In this document: positions 49,897 through 59,106 of the stretch, piece after piece
Position numbering within the stretch: position 1 is the first letter of the stretch
How the letters are laid out: every line of letters starts with the position of its first letter
Origin: Verrucomicrobiota bacterium
GTDB taxonomy: Bacteria; Verrucomicrobiota; Verrucomicrobiia; Chthoniobacterales; Terrimicrobiaceae
NCBI GenBank assembly: GCA_026398275.1
Contig: JAPLTF010000070.1
Coordinates: 50,532-114,531 of the forward strand
Direction of reading: 5' to 3'
DNA length: 64,000 bases
Made by a program: the position numbers and the translations under genes
The notes under the pieces: model-generated
The model's input: the letters and a program-made list of their open reading frames with translations, nothing else
What the model was told of the DNA's origin: nothing
The model's database searches: none

Positions 49897-50314
49897 ATGA
49901 CCGACACCAATCAAAAACAACTGGGCAACACTCTCTGGAGCATCGCCGACCAACTGCGCGGGGCCATGGATGCGGACGACTTCCGCGACTACATGCTGTC
50001 CTTCCTCTTCCTGCGCTACCTCTCCGACAACTACGAGACGGCGGCGAAGAAGGAGCTTGGCAAAGATTACCCCGATGTGGGCGGTGATGCCCGCAAGGTG
50101 CCGCTGGCGCTGTGGTATGCGAACAACGTGGACGACATCCCGGCCTTCGAGAAGCAGATGCGGCGCAAGGTGCATTACGTCATCCAACCGTCGCACCTCT
50201 GGAACAGCATCGCCAAACCACGAAAAGCTGCTTGAGATCGAGACCGTAATCCAAACGGCGACGCAGAAGCACAATGGCTTCCTTCAGGAGCTGGGCTTGC
50301 CCGATCTGCCGTGA
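49897..50314 (+). pseudogene. hsdM: Type I modification subunit M, central part deleted
   Basis: ATG 49897 opens MTDTNQKQLGNTLWSIADQLRG and continues as HsdM for about 105 residues (DDFRDYMLSFLFLRYLSDNY, QMRRKVHYVIQPSHLWNSIA). Then the frame shifts and reads NHEKLLEIETVIQ, TATQKHNGFLQELGLPDLP and stop at 50312-50314, which is the HsdM C-terminus. The whole middle of roughly 370 residues, with the SAM-binding and NPPF catalytic motifs, is absent. It is a non-functional relic. The open frame of the first part stops at 50235. Confidence 0.8.
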
Positions 50315-50325
50315 ATTGATTTCAC

Positions 50326-50338
50326 CGCCGGACCGGCG
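50326..50338. terminator. Hairpin between convergent hsdM remnant and RND gene
   Basis: CGCCGG-A-CCGGCG forms a compact GC hairpin 12 bases past the hsdM stop and 13 bases before the RND gene's last codon, so it could end transcription from both sides. No U-tract on either strand. Low confidence. Confidence 0.25.
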
Positions 50339-50350
50339 AACGATTCGGTC

Positions 50351-53300
50351 CTATCCCGCCCGCTTTTTTGTGAACCCCCGGATGATCACGTAGAAAACGG
50401 GGGTGAGGAAGATGCCGAAGAATGTGACGCCGAGCATGCCGGAGAACACGGCAGTTCCGAGCGCCTGGCGCATCTCGGCTCCGGGCCCCGAGGCGATGAC
50501 CAGCGGGACCACGCCGAGGATGAAGGCGAACGAGGTCATGAGGATCGGGCGCAGGCGGAGTCGGCAGGATTCGACGACCGCCTCGAAGCGGTCCTTGCCC
50601 GTATCCTCGAGCTGCTTGGCGAACTCGACGATGAGGATGGCATTTTTGCAGGCGAGCCCGACGAGGACGATGAATCCGATCTGGGTGAAGATGTTGTTGT
50701 CCATCCCCCGCAGGAGAACTCCGCCGATGGAGGAGAGCAGGCTCATCGGCACGATGAGGATGATCGCCATCGGCAGCGACCAGCTTTCGTATTGGGCGGC
50801 GAGGGTCAGGAAGACAAACAGGACGCAGAGGGGGAAGATGAAGAGCGCGACATTTCCGGCGAGGATCTGCTGGTAGGTGAGGTCGGTCCACTCGGAGCCC
50901 ATGCTGCGCGGGAGGTTTTTTTTCGCGAGGTTTTCCATGATCGAGACCGCCTGGCCGGAGCTGACTCCCGGCGCGGTCGAGCCGACGACGTCGGCGGCGG
51001 GGTAGAGGTTGTAGCGGGTGACGCTGGCCGGCGCGGTGATCTCGGAGACCGAGGCCAGGGTGGCGAGCGGGATCATTGCCCCCGAGTTGCTCCGCGCCTG
51101 GAGCTGGAGGATGTCACTTGGCACCACGCGGAACCTCGAATCCGCCTGCGCGTTTACCTGAAACGATCGACCGAAGAGCGTGATATCGTTGACATACGCG
51201 GAACCGAGGAAAACCTGGAGCGTGCTGAAGATGTTGCCGAGCGGGACATTGAGCGTCTTTGCCTTGACGCGGTCGATATCCACGAAGAGCTGGGGTGTGT
51301 CCGAGCTGAAGCTGGTGAAGACGCCCGCGAGATCGGTGTCCTTCGAGGCCGCATCCACAAGGTTTTGCGTGGCCTCCTCCAGCGCGTTGTATCCCATCCC
51401 GCCGCGGTCCTGGACCATGAGGCGGAATCCCCCGGTGCTGCCGAGCCCGTCCACCGGCGGCGGTCCGAAGACCCCGGTGAGGGCCTGCGGGATTTGCGAG
51501 AGCGCGCCGTTGAGCTTGCGCGTGATCGCGGGCCCGGAGAGGTCGGCGGATTTGCGTTCGGCAAACTCGTCCAGGATGATGAAGATCGTGGCGGCGTTCG
51601 GGAGGTTCGAGCCGGAGACGACGGAGAGCCCGTTGATGACGATCGTGTGAGCGACGCCGTGCGTCTTGCGGATGATTTCGTCCGCCATGGCCGAGACATC
51701 CTTCGTGCGGTTGATCGATGCGGCGTCCGGGAGCTGGACATTGGCGATGAGGTAGCCTTTGTCCTGCTGCGGGATGAACCCGACCGGGGTTTTGAGGAAC
51801 CCGAGCCCAGTGAGCGCGAGGAGGCCGATATAGATCGCGCCGACGAGGGCCGTCATGCGGACCAGGCGGGAGACGCCGGCTCCGTATTTTTCCGCGACCT
51901 TCCCGAAGGCATTGTTGAACCCCCGGAAGAACCATCCGAACAGCCCGTCGAGGAGGCGCGTGAAAAAATCCTTCTTCGCGCCGTGCGGCTGGAGGAGGAG
52001 GGCGGCCAGCGCGGGGCTGAGGGTCACGGAGTTGAACGCGGAGATGATCGTCGAGACGGCGATCGTCAGCGCAAACTGGCGGTAGAATTCGCCCGAGATC
52101 CCGGTGATGAACGCGGTCGGCACAAAGACCGCCGTGAGGACGAGCGCCACGGCGACGACCGCGCCGAAGACCTCGTCCATCGCCTTCTTCGCGGCCTCGA
52201 CCGGCCCCATGCCGAGCCCGAGGTTGCGCTCGACATTTTCGACGACGACGATCGCGTCATCGACGACGATCCCGATCGCGAGCACGATTCCGAAGAGCGA
52301 GATGTTGTTGAGGGAAAACCCGAACGCGGCCATTGCGGCAAACGTGCCGACCAGCGAGACCGGCACCGCGATGAGCGGGATCACGGTCGCGCGCCACGAT
52401 TGCAGGAAGACCAGGACGACGAGGATCACGAGCGCGATCGCCTCGAAGAGCGTGTGGACGACCGATGCGACCGACTCCTGCACGAACCCGGTCGTGTCGT
52501 ATTCGATCCGGTATTCCATCCCGGCCGGGAACCGCGTTTTGAGTTCCTCCATGAGCTTGCGGATCGCCTTGGCGGTCTCGAGCGCATTTCCCCCCGGCTG
52601 CTGGTAGATCGCGATGCCGGCTGTCGGTTGTCCGTCCAGCGTGCTGTCGATGCTGTAGGTTTTGGCACCGAGTTCGGCGCGGCCGATGTCTCCGAGGCGG
52701 ACGATTTCGCCCTGCTGGCCCTGCTTGACGACAATCCTTTCGAACTCGCGTGCGCTCGTGAGCCGGCCCTGTGCGGTGACCGTGTATTGGAACGCGGTCC
52801 CCGCCGGGACAGGCGGTGCGCCGATCGTCCCGGCGGCGACCTGCACGTTCTGCTCGCGGATCGCCGCGACGACGTCCTCCGCCGCGAGCCCGCGGGCCGC
52901 GAGCTTGTCGGGATCCAGCCAGATCCGCATGCTGTATTCGTAGCCGAAGATGCTGATGTCCCCGACCCCCTTGACGCGGGCAAGGGCGTCCTTGAGCTGG
53001 AGGATCGCGTAGTTTCCGAGGTAGAGCGCGTCGAAGCGGCCGTCCGGCGCTACGAGGTTCACGACCATCATCATCGAGGACGACATCTTCTTGACCGAGA
53101 CGCCGTTCCGGCGGACGTCCTCCGGGAGGAGCGGGAGGGCGAGGTTCACGCGGTTCTGGACGAGGACCTGCGCGGTGTCGAGGTTCGTGCCGAGCTTGAA
53201 TGTGATGTTGAGCGAGTAGCTGCCGTCGCCGTTCGACTGCGACGACATGTAGAGCATGTTCTCGACGCCGTTGACCTGCTGTTCGATCGGCGCGCCGATC

Positions 53301-53485
53301 GTCTCGGCGACCGTCTGCGCATCCGCGCCCGGATAGGCGGTCGCGACCTGCACGGTCGGCGGCGTGATCTCCGGGTATTGCGCGATCGGCAGCGTGATGA
53401 GCGCGACCGCGCCGACGATCACGATGACGATTGAGAGGACGGCTGCGAAGATCGGCCGCGCGATGAAAAAGTGGCTGATGTTCAC
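50351..53485 (-). CDS. RND efflux transporter, AcrB/MexB (HAE1) type
   Basis: 1044 residues, inner-membrane proton-driven pump. MNISHFFIARPIFAAVLSIVIVIVG at the start, ALITLPIAQYPEITPPTVQV, QQVNGVENMLYMSSQS, GIVVDDAIVVVENVERN with the conserved DD of proton relay in TM4, and the second half repeating the first (IGFIVLVGLACKNAILIVEFA with the relay Lys). This is the hydrophobe/amphiphile exporter group that handles antibiotics, dyes or bile salts. It is cotranscribed with the membrane-fusion protein (4-base overlap, 53482-53485). No TolC-type outer-membrane partner in the window. Confidence 0.95.
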   Translation of the reverse strand: MNISHFFIARPIFAAVLSIVIVIVGAVALITLPIAQYPEITPPTVQVATAYPGADAQTVAETIGAPIEQQVNGVENMLYMSSQSNGDGSYSLNITFKLGTNLDTAQVLVQNRVNLALPLLPEDVRRNGVSVKKMSSSMMMVVNLVAPDGRFDALYLGNYAILQLKDALARVKGVGDISIFGYEYSMRIWLDPDKLAARGLAAEDVVAAIREQNVQVAAGTIGAPPVPAGTAFQYTVTAQGRLTSAREFERIVVKQGQQGEIVRLGDIGRAELGAKTYSIDSTLDGQPTAGIAIYQQPGGNALETAKAIRKLMEELKTRFPAGMEYRIEYDTTGFVQESVASVVHTLFEAIALVILVVLVFLQSWRATVIPLIAVPVSLVGTFAAMAAFGFSLNNISLFGIVLAIGIVVDDAIVVVENVERNLGLGMGPVEAAKKAMDEVFGAVVAVALVLTAVFVPTAFITGISGEFYRQFALTIAVSTIISAFNSVTLSPALAALLLQPHGAKKDFFTRLLDGLFGWFFRGFNNAFGKVAEKYGAGVSRLVRMTALVGAIYIGLLALTGLGFLKTPVGFIPQQDKGYLIANVQLPDAASINRTKDVSAMADEIIRKTHGVAHTIVINGLSVVSGSNLPNAATIFIILDEFAERKSADLSGPAITRKLNGALSQIPQALTGVFGPPPVDGLGSTGGFRLMVQDRGGMGYNALEEATQNLVDAASKDTDLAGVFTSFSSDTPQLFVDIDRVKAKTLNVPLGNIFSTLQVFLGSAYVNDITLFGRSFQVNAQADSRFRVVPSDILQLQARSNSGAMIPLATLASVSEITAPASVTRYNLYPAADVVGSTAPGVSSGQAVSIMENLAKKNLPRSMGSEWTDLTYQQILAGNVALFIFPLCVLFVFLTLAAQYESWSLPMAIILIVPMSLLSSIGGVLLRGMDNNIFTQIGFIVLVGLACKNAILIVEFAKQLEDTGKDRFEAVVESCRLRLRPILMTSFAFILGVVPLVIASGPGAEMRQALGTAVFSGMLGVTFFGIFLTPVFYVIIRGFTKKRAG

Positions 53486-54693
53486 GGCTTGGCCTCCGTC
53501 GGGGAGGCGGCGGGCTCGGCGGTGGCCTGCGGATCAACCCACGGCTTGGTGGTTACCTTTTCGCCCTGGCGCGCCTTCATGAGCCCGTCCACGATGACCT
53601 TCTCCCCGGCCTGCAGCGGACCGGTCACCGCCCGCCATCCGTCGTCCTGGATCGCGCCCGGCACGACCAGCCGGTAGTCGGCGGTTCCGTCCGGCTTCAC
53701 GATATAGACAAATTTTTGTCCCTGGTCGGTGCCGATGGATTCCTGCGGCACGAGGAGGGCCTTGTATTCCGGCCCGGCGGGGAAGCGGAGGCGCACGAAC
53801 ATGCCGGGCCCGAACAGGCTCTGCTTGTTCGTAAAGACCCCGCGGATCGAGATCGTTCCGGTGTCCGGGTTCACGCGGTTGTCGGCAAAGTCGATGAAGC
53901 CCTCGTGAGGGAAATCCTTCTCGTCCGCGAGCTGGAGGTGAATCGGAGTCTTAGGGTGCTCGCGCGCTTCGGGCTCGGTTTCCGGCACGCTGCCGTCGTC
54001 CTTGCTGACGGGCTCGGCGGCCTGAAGGCGGACGAATTTGAGGAGCTGGCGCTCGTCGAGATCCGCGTAGGCGTAGACCGGGTTGGTTGAGACGATGACG
54101 GTGAGTGGCGACTTCATGTCAGGGGTCACGAGGTTGCCCGGTGTGATCGAGGCCTTGCTGGCGCGGCCGTCGATCGGCGAGGTGATCGACGTGAATTCCA
54201 GGTTGAGCTTCGCGGTGTCGAGATCGGCCTTGGCCGACGCCAGCCCGCCCTGGGCCTTGAGGAAGGCGGCGGATTTGCTGTCGAAATCCTGCGCGGAGAT
54301 CGCATTCTTCTGGCGGAGTTCCGCCGCGCGGTTGTATTCGATCGTGGCGAGGCGGAGGTCGGCCTGCGCCTTGTCGAATTCGGCCTGCGCGCGGTCGAGG
54401 TCGGCCTGGTAAGGCCGCGGGTCGATTACAAAAAGCACATCGCCCTTTTTGACCTCCTGCCCGTCCTTGAACTTCGTTTCCGTGAGATACCCGCTGACCC
54501 GCGCGCGCACCTCGACGGTCTCGACGGCGACGGTGCGGCCGGTGACGACCACCGAGTCCTGGATGGTTCGCTCCTGCACTGGGGCGACCGTGACTGTGGG
54601 TGGAGGCGGCACCGCATCATTTTCCTTACTGCAGGAGGCAAGAAGGCAGGCCAGGGCGGACAACAGAAATCGCAAGGGGCGGAGCTTGTTCAT
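53482..54693 (-). CDS. RND periplasmic adaptor lipoprotein
   Basis: 403 residues. MNKLRPLRFLLSALACLLASCS ends with a lipobox, so it is anchored by lipid. The first half has the lipoyl/barrel-sandwich region (VSGYLTETKFKDGQEVKKGDVLFVIDPRPYQ), then a coiled-coil hairpin with Ala/Gln-rich heptads (LDRAQAEFDKAQADLRLATI), and the second half of the lipoyl (INLEFTSITSPIDGRASKA). It joins the RND pump to an outer-membrane channel. Start ATG 54691-54693 for the lipoprotein signal. ATGA overlap with the pump gene. Confidence 0.93.
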   Translation of the reverse strand: MNKLRPLRFLLSALACLLASCSKENDAVPPPPTVTVAPVQERTIQDSVVVTGRTVAVETVEVRARVSGYLTETKFKDGQEVKKGDVLFVIDPRPYQADLDRAQAEFDKAQADLRLATIEYNRAAELRQKNAISAQDFDSKSAAFLKAQGGLASAKADLDTAKLNLEFTSITSPIDGRASKASITPGNLVTPDMKSPLTVIVSTNPVYAYADLDERQLLKFVRLQAAEPVSKDDGSVPETEPEAREHPKTPIHLQLADEKDFPHEGFIDFADNRVNPDTGTISIRGVFTNKQSLFGPGMFVRLRFPAGPEYKALLVPQESIGTDQGQKFVYIVKPDGTADYRLVVPGAIQDDGWRAVTGPLQAGEKVIVDGLMKARQGEKVTTKPWVDPQATAEPAASPTEAKP

Positions 54694-54752
54694 GGCGGTG
54701 TGTTTTCCAAGCCGTATAGCCGAGCCCGAAGGGGAAAGAAATGCCAAAAGGC

Positions 54753-56507
54753 CTAGGCGCTCTCGTTTGAGGCCAGGGCGCTGCGGATGTCCCAGCCGTG
54801 CTGCGCCAGGGCGGCTTCCGCCCGCGATTTTTCCCAGCCAGTCAGTTCCATCACGATGCGCGCGGCCCGGTCCCGCAGCTTGGCGTTTGTGGCCTTCACA
54901 TCAATCATCAGATTGTCCCGGACTTTGCCCAGCCGGATCATGGCAAGCGTGGACATGAGGTTCAGAGCGATCTTCGTGGCCGTGCCAGCGGACAGGCGCG
55001 TCGAGCCGGTCAGAAATTCCGCATCGGTTGGAATGTCCACTGCCACGTCAGGCGGCGCTTTCATCGCGGGCCGCCGCGGGTTGCAGGTGAGGAGGATCGT
55101 CTTCGCCCCGCGCCGCTGCGCGTCCTCCAAGGCGGCGATGACAAAAGGCGTGCGTCCGCTGGCGGCGATGCCCACCACCACGTCGCGGGCATCCACTCCG
55201 CGCTGACGCACAGCCTGTGCGCCGGCGGCTGCGTCATCCTCGACATCCTCGACGCCGACGGCCAGCGCCGGCATCCCGCCCGCCATGATGCCCTGCACCA
55301 ATGAGGGGGAAGTTCCGAAGGTGGGAGGAATCTCGCTCGCATCCAGCACCCCCAGCCGCCCGCTGGTGCCCGCCCCGATGTAGAACATCCGTCCGCCATT
55401 TTGTAGCGACGCGACGACCAGTTCGGTGGCGCTCACCAGTTGAGGCATCACAGCCCGCAGCGCTGGTCCCACCCGCTCGCTCTCGTCGAGAAACAGATCC
55501 GCCAGCTCGGGCAGCGTGCGCTGATCGAGATTCCGGGTCCGGGGGTTGCGTTGTTCCGTGTTGCTGGAACGCACGTCAGCGATTGGCGGTGCGGCCAGCG
55601 GTTGTGGTGCGATGACGGCACCGGCCAGCCGGGCCGCCCCCAACGCGCCCGGCGTTGTGCTCACCCGGATCTCCGATGGAGCCAGGCACTTCACGAGCTG
55701 CCGGGAAAACTCGTCACGGTAAAGCGCGGCGTTCACCAGCAGGCCGCCGCTCAGCGCCACCAACGGGTGTTCCATTTCCAGCCGATGAGCGACGCCCGCC
55801 ACGCTTCGCACGAGCGATCCGGCAGTTTCCGTGATGCACGCGAGCGCGAGCGGGCTCCCCGCTTCACCGGCCTCGATAACAGTCCGGGCAAGCCCGGCAA
55901 TCGTCTTTTTGCTTGCGGCGTTTTTCGTGATCCATCCGCTGAGGTCCTCGAGGGAATTCAGGCACGTTGCAGTCAGAAGCGCGCTTCCGAGCGAAGGCAC
56001 CTCACCTGTTTCATCAAATTGCCTGAACACGGCGCGCAGACCGCTTTCGGCCAGGCTGTATGCGCTGCCCGTGTCGCCCACGACATGCCCCCAGCCATCC
56101 GCGCGGGCCCAGCGTTCGCCCGAGCGCCCCAGCACGAAACTCCCGGTGCCAGCAATCGCCAGGATCCCATTGCCCGACGGCTGCGCCGCCAGAAATCCCG
56201 AGCGCGCATCGTGCTCCACAATGATCGCCCGCACGTTCGGAAAAGCTTCGCCCAGCAGCGCCCTGACGCGCGCGGCTGCGGCGGGGTTCACCACGCCCGC
56301 CATTCCCGCCCCGATCGCAACCGGCGGGTTGGGCAGGGCCTGGGCAATCGTCCGGAAAACTCCGCGGAGCTCCTCGTCGCCCGTCACCGCCACGTTCCCG
56401 CAGCCCAGGGTGCCATCGGCCGCGATCGCGCCATCGGCGCCGACCAGGCACCACGTCGTCTTCGTTCCACCGCCCTCGATTCCCAAAATGAAATTCCGGT
56501 TGCTCAT
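54753..56507 (-). CDS. murQ: N-acetylglucosamine/muramic acid kinase fused to MurNAc-6-phosphate etherase
   Basis: 584 residues, two enzymes in one chain. The N-terminal 290 residues are a BadF/BadG-type sugar kinase: ILGIEGGGTKTTWCLV phosphate loop, GMAGVVNPAA, VEHDARSGFLA and ALSGGLLVN. The C-terminal 280 are MurQ: FYIGAGTSGRLGVLDASE, MAGGMPAL, VVVGIAASGRTPFV, ATNAKLRDRAARIVMELT, and the C-terminal helix AQHGWDIRSAL. Together they phosphorylate MurNAc (or GlcNAc) and cut the lactyl ether of MurNAc-6-phosphate, for murein recycling. ATG 56505-56507 gives MSNRNFILGIEGGGTKT; the linker is Pro/Arg-rich. Symbol refers to the C-terminal half. Confidence 0.9.
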   Translation of the reverse strand: MSNRNFILGIEGGGTKTTWCLVGADGAIAADGTLGCGNVAVTGDEELRGVFRTIAQALPNPPVAIGAGMAGVVNPAAAARVRALLGEAFPNVRAIIVEHDARSGFLAAQPSGNGILAIAGTGSFVLGRSGERWARADGWGHVVGDTGSAYSLAESGLRAVFRQFDETGEVPSLGSALLTATCLNSLEDLSGWITKNAASKKTIAGLARTVIEAGEAGSPLALACITETAGSLVRSVAGVAHRLEMEHPLVALSGGLLVNAALYRDEFSRQLVKCLAPSEIRVSTTPGALGAARLAGAVIAPQPLAAPPIADVRSSNTEQRNPRTRNLDQRTLPELADLFLDESERVGPALRAVMPQLVSATELVVASLQNGGRMFYIGAGTSGRLGVLDASEIPPTFGTSPSLVQGIMAGGMPALAVGVEDVEDDAAAGAQAVRQRGVDARDVVVGIAASGRTPFVIAALEDAQRRGAKTILLTCNPRRPAMKAPPDVAVDIPTDAEFLTGSTRLSAGTATKIALNLMSTLAMIRLGKVRDNLMIDVKATNAKLRDRAARIVMELTGWEKSRAEAALAQHGWDIRSALASNESA

Positions 56508-56694
56508 ACGATGTCCCTTGCATCCGCGAACATGCTCTTTCACGGGATCATGGGCAATACATCCGATCAAGCGTCGAAGGAGCGTTTGGGATGCTGCCCA
56601 TTGCTTCGCTTCGCTCACCCCTTCGGGGCTGCCTTGCGGCAGGCTGTCTGCGCTTCGCTCCGGCTCAGGGCAGGGCGCGTTTTTGACGCGAATA

Positions 56695-56755
56695 CCCAGG
56701 GCGGCGTCTGCTTTGCAGACTTGCCCTGGGCTGTTGGATACGGCCCCGTTGGGGC
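56695..56755. repeat. Double-hairpin repeat in a 315-base intergenic region
   Basis: CCCAGGGC at 56695 pairs with GCCCTGGG ending 56730 and encloses GTCTGC-TTT-GCAGAC, a nested stem. Twelve bases later GCCCC-GTT-GGGGC (56743-56755) forms a second hairpin. This nested CCCAGGGC...GCCCTGGG design followed by a C/G hairpin is familiar from interspersed repeats of Planctomycetes and Verrucomicrobia. Between 56508 and 56822 there is no convincing gene; the stretch before it has C/T-rich sequence with CTTCGCTTCGCTC and similar short repeats. Confidence 0.5.
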
Positions 56756-56822
56756 ATCATCACGAAAACATCGTTTGCGAAACATGTTCCGCTACAGGAA
56801 AAACCGGATTCTGGTGAGCCGT

Positions 56823-58166
56823 TCAGGGTGCCGGGTTGGCCTGGATGAATTTCTGGAACCACTCGCCCGAGGGCTGGATTTCAAGCCGCAGATTTTTTTT
56901 ATCGAGGAATGTGAGCCCGAAGTTGGCGGCGTAGCCCTCCGCCCATTCGTAGTTGTCGATGAGGGTCCATGGCAGATATCCGCGGACGTCCACGCCGTCG
57001 TTCATGGCGCGACGCATCTGGTTCACGTGCTCGCGGAAGTAGCGGATCTTTTTCTGTTCGCTCTGGGTGCCGATCCCGTTCTCGGTGACGACGATCGGCT
57101 TGCCGTAGCGGTTGTAAACCTGCGTGAGCACGGAGTGGAAGCCCTCGGGGTCGATTTCCCATCCGTTCTGCGTGTAGTTTGACGCGAGCTCGCCGTGGGG
57201 TCGGACGATGAACCGCCGCGCCGATGCGTCCTGCGAGTAGTAGTAGTTCACGCCGATGACATCCACCGTGTCGGCCACGCGGTCGAGGTGGTCCCAGTTC
57301 TGGTGCATCATCATGTTGTAGACAGCCTGGGTCGGGTCCTGGACGTAGTTGCGGCGCCAGTTCGGGATCGAGTAGATCCCCATGATGATGGTGTCCGGCC
57401 GCTTGCTGCGGATGATCGCTGCCGAATTGCGGAACATTGTGACCGCGACGTTGGTCGCCTTTTTCAATGCTCCCGGAGTGGCCAGGAGCCCCGGTGGCCA
57501 GGTCCCGCCGAAATACCCGATGTAGAGGTCGCCGTTCGGCTCGTTCTGCGGGACATAGATCCGGACATGGGGGGCGAGGGCGGTGGCCATGCGGGTCACG
57601 TAGCCGTTCCAGGCCTTTTCGACGCCGGGGTTCAGGAAATTTGATTTCGCCTTGTTCTTCGAGTCGTAGAGCCAGTCGGGGAACGTGAAATGCCAGAGCG
57701 TGACAATCGGCTCGATCCCGGCGGCGCGGAGGCTTTTTGCCATCTGCACATACTGCGCGATGGCGGCCTCGTTGAAGACGCCCGGCTTCGGCTCGACGCG
57801 CCCCCACTCGATCCCGAACCGGTAGTGGTTCACGCCGAGTTTTTTCAGCGCGGCGAGATCCTTGTCGAAGTGCGTCCATGAGAATGTGGCGTCATCCCCG
57901 CGCGGCGGGATATGACCCTCCTCCGCGTAGACGTCCCAGTCGGTCTTGAAGGCGTGCTGCGAGCCCTGCGCCACCCCGCGGTCCTCGTTTTGGAAGCTGG
58001 CCGTCGATGTCCCCCACCAGAACTTCCCGGTCTGCACAGGCTTCGTCGAAGCGGGCTTATTGTAGGGCTTCGGAGCCATGACACATCCGGCCAGAAGCAG
58101 CGCGGCTAGTGCGGGGAAAAGCAGCACGGGCTTCACGGGAAAATTCGGGGAACGCATACTTGCCAT
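56823..58166 (-). CDS. Glycoside hydrolase family 1 beta-glucosidase-like lipoprotein
   Basis: 447 residues. The N-terminus MRSPNFPVKPVLLFPALAALLLAGC carries a lipobox with Cys28, so the enzyme should be anchored in the periplasm or on the outer membrane. The GH1 TIM barrel shows WWGTSTASFQNED, the acid/base Glu209 in VPQNEPNGD (canonical NEP) and the nucleophile Glu362 in VVTENGIG, followed by GYLPWTLIDNYEWAEGY, the aglycone-site motif. It should cut beta-linked glucose or galactose from oligosaccharides. Start at ATG 58164-58166 or three codons later is uncertain. Divergent from the gene at 58195. Confidence 0.9.
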   Translation of the reverse strand: MASMRSPNFPVKPVLLFPALAALLLAGCVMAPKPYNKPASTKPVQTGKFWWGTSTASFQNEDRGVAQGSQHAFKTDWDVYAEEGHIPPRGDDATFSWTHFDKDLAALKKLGVNHYRFGIEWGRVEPKPGVFNEAAIAQYVQMAKSLRAAGIEPIVTLWHFTFPDWLYDSKNKAKSNFLNPGVEKAWNGYVTRMATALAPHVRIYVPQNEPNGDLYIGYFGGTWPPGLLATPGALKKATNVAVTMFRNSAAIIRSKRPDTIIMGIYSIPNWRRNYVQDPTQAVYNMMMHQNWDHLDRVADTVDVIGVNYYYSQDASARRFIVRPHGELASNYTQNGWEIDPEGFHSVLTQVYNRYGKPIVVTENGIGTQSEQKKIRYFREHVNQMRRAMNDGVDVRGYLPWTLIDNYEWAEGYAANFGLTFLDKKNLRLEIQPSGEWFQKFIQANPAP

Positions 58167-58194
58167 CTATAGGGCGCGCGGACACACTTCAACC

Positions 58195-59097
58195 ATGAAC
58201 TCCCGGACCATTGCCGTTTTCGCAGCAGCCGCGATGATCAGCGCCACCTCCCGCGCCGCCAATGATTCGTTCCATGCGCCGGACAGCATTGTCCTGAAGG
58301 ACGGGCGCACGGTCCGCGGGCTGATCATCAAGAACTCGGTGGATTCGATTCTGATGCAGGAGGAATTCGGCGAGAGGACGTATCCGAAGAGCGGGATTGT
58401 CCGCGTGCTCGACGAGCCGGATACCGCGACCTACTTCACCGAGCTGATCAGCCCGGGGATGCTGCCCTCGTGGCGGGTGATCGCGAACGACCTCCGCACG
58501 CACGACCAGATCAAATCGGTGGTCGAGATCCCGGCCACGACGGTGAGCGTCGGGAAATTCCGGAACGTCCCCTACCTTTCGTTCCTTGTGAACAACGACA
58601 TCGAGCTCAACATCTACGGCGACCCGAACCGTCCGGCCGGGGTCGAGCTCGGGATTTATGGGAGCCGGAAAAACAACGTGAAGCTCCAGAAAACCCTGCG
58701 CGCGTATTTCGCGGGATTTCTCAGCAGCCGGGAGGAAGTCGCCGCGCTCTACAAGATCGGACTCAAGGAGGGGAAAGCGACGGCTGGGACGCTCGTGTTT
58801 GAGATTTCCCCGCCGACCGCTGCCGACTCGGAGGGAGGCTGGTGGGTCGCCCTCTACAACCCGAAAGCCCTCGCCGCCGTCCGGCTCCCGGACGCCAAGT
58901 ATGCCGCGCTCACAAAGCCTCCGCACGAGGTCGTTGGCAAGGGGGGGCGGATCATCTCGACCGGCTGGACCGACAAGGACCTTTCCCAGTCCGCTCACCG
59001 CGTGAAAGTCGGAGGGAATGACCCGGTGTTGGTCCGAGGGTTCTACCGCGATTCCAACGGCGATTTTCGCGTCCTCTCAAGCCCGTCCGCCCGGTAG
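58195..59097 (+). CDS. Secreted protein of unknown function
   Basis: 300 residues. MNSRTIAVFAAAAMISATSRAAND is a signal peptide. The beginning of the mature part, DSIVLKDGRTVRGLIIKNSVDSILMQEEFGERTYPKSGIVRV, has a small beta-barrel-like pattern as in many PVC-group secreted proteins of unknown function. The remaining part is alpha/beta with a GGWWVALYNP strand. No enzyme motif. It may be cotranscribed with the M48 peptidase, which starts 9 bases after its stop; function in envelope maintenance would fit but is not shown. Confidence 0.65.
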   Translation: MNSRTIAVFAAAAMISATSRAANDSFHAPDSIVLKDGRTVRGLIIKNSVDSILMQEEFGERTYPKSGIVRVLDEPDTATYFTELISPGMLPSWRVIANDLRTHDQIKSVVEIPATTVSVGKFRNVPYLSFLVNNDIELNIYGDPNRPAGVELGIYGSRKNNVKLQKTLRAYFAGFLSSREEVAALYKIGLKEGKATAGTLVFEISPPTAADSEGGWWVALYNPKALAAVRLPDAKYAALTKPPHEVVGKGGRIISTGWTDKDLSQSAHRVKVGGNDPVLVRGFYRDSNGDFRVLSSPSAR

Positions 59098-59106
59098 CAC
59101 GCAGCG

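Noticed and set aside
49897..50235. HsdM as a functional methyltransferase
   Set aside because: The frame ends after 112 residues and the SAM and NPPF motifs are missing.
50792..53434. Long open frame (880 codons) antisense to the RND pump
   Set aside because: Same reason: it mirrors the AcrB-type gene; the Asp/Arg-rich translation has no fold.
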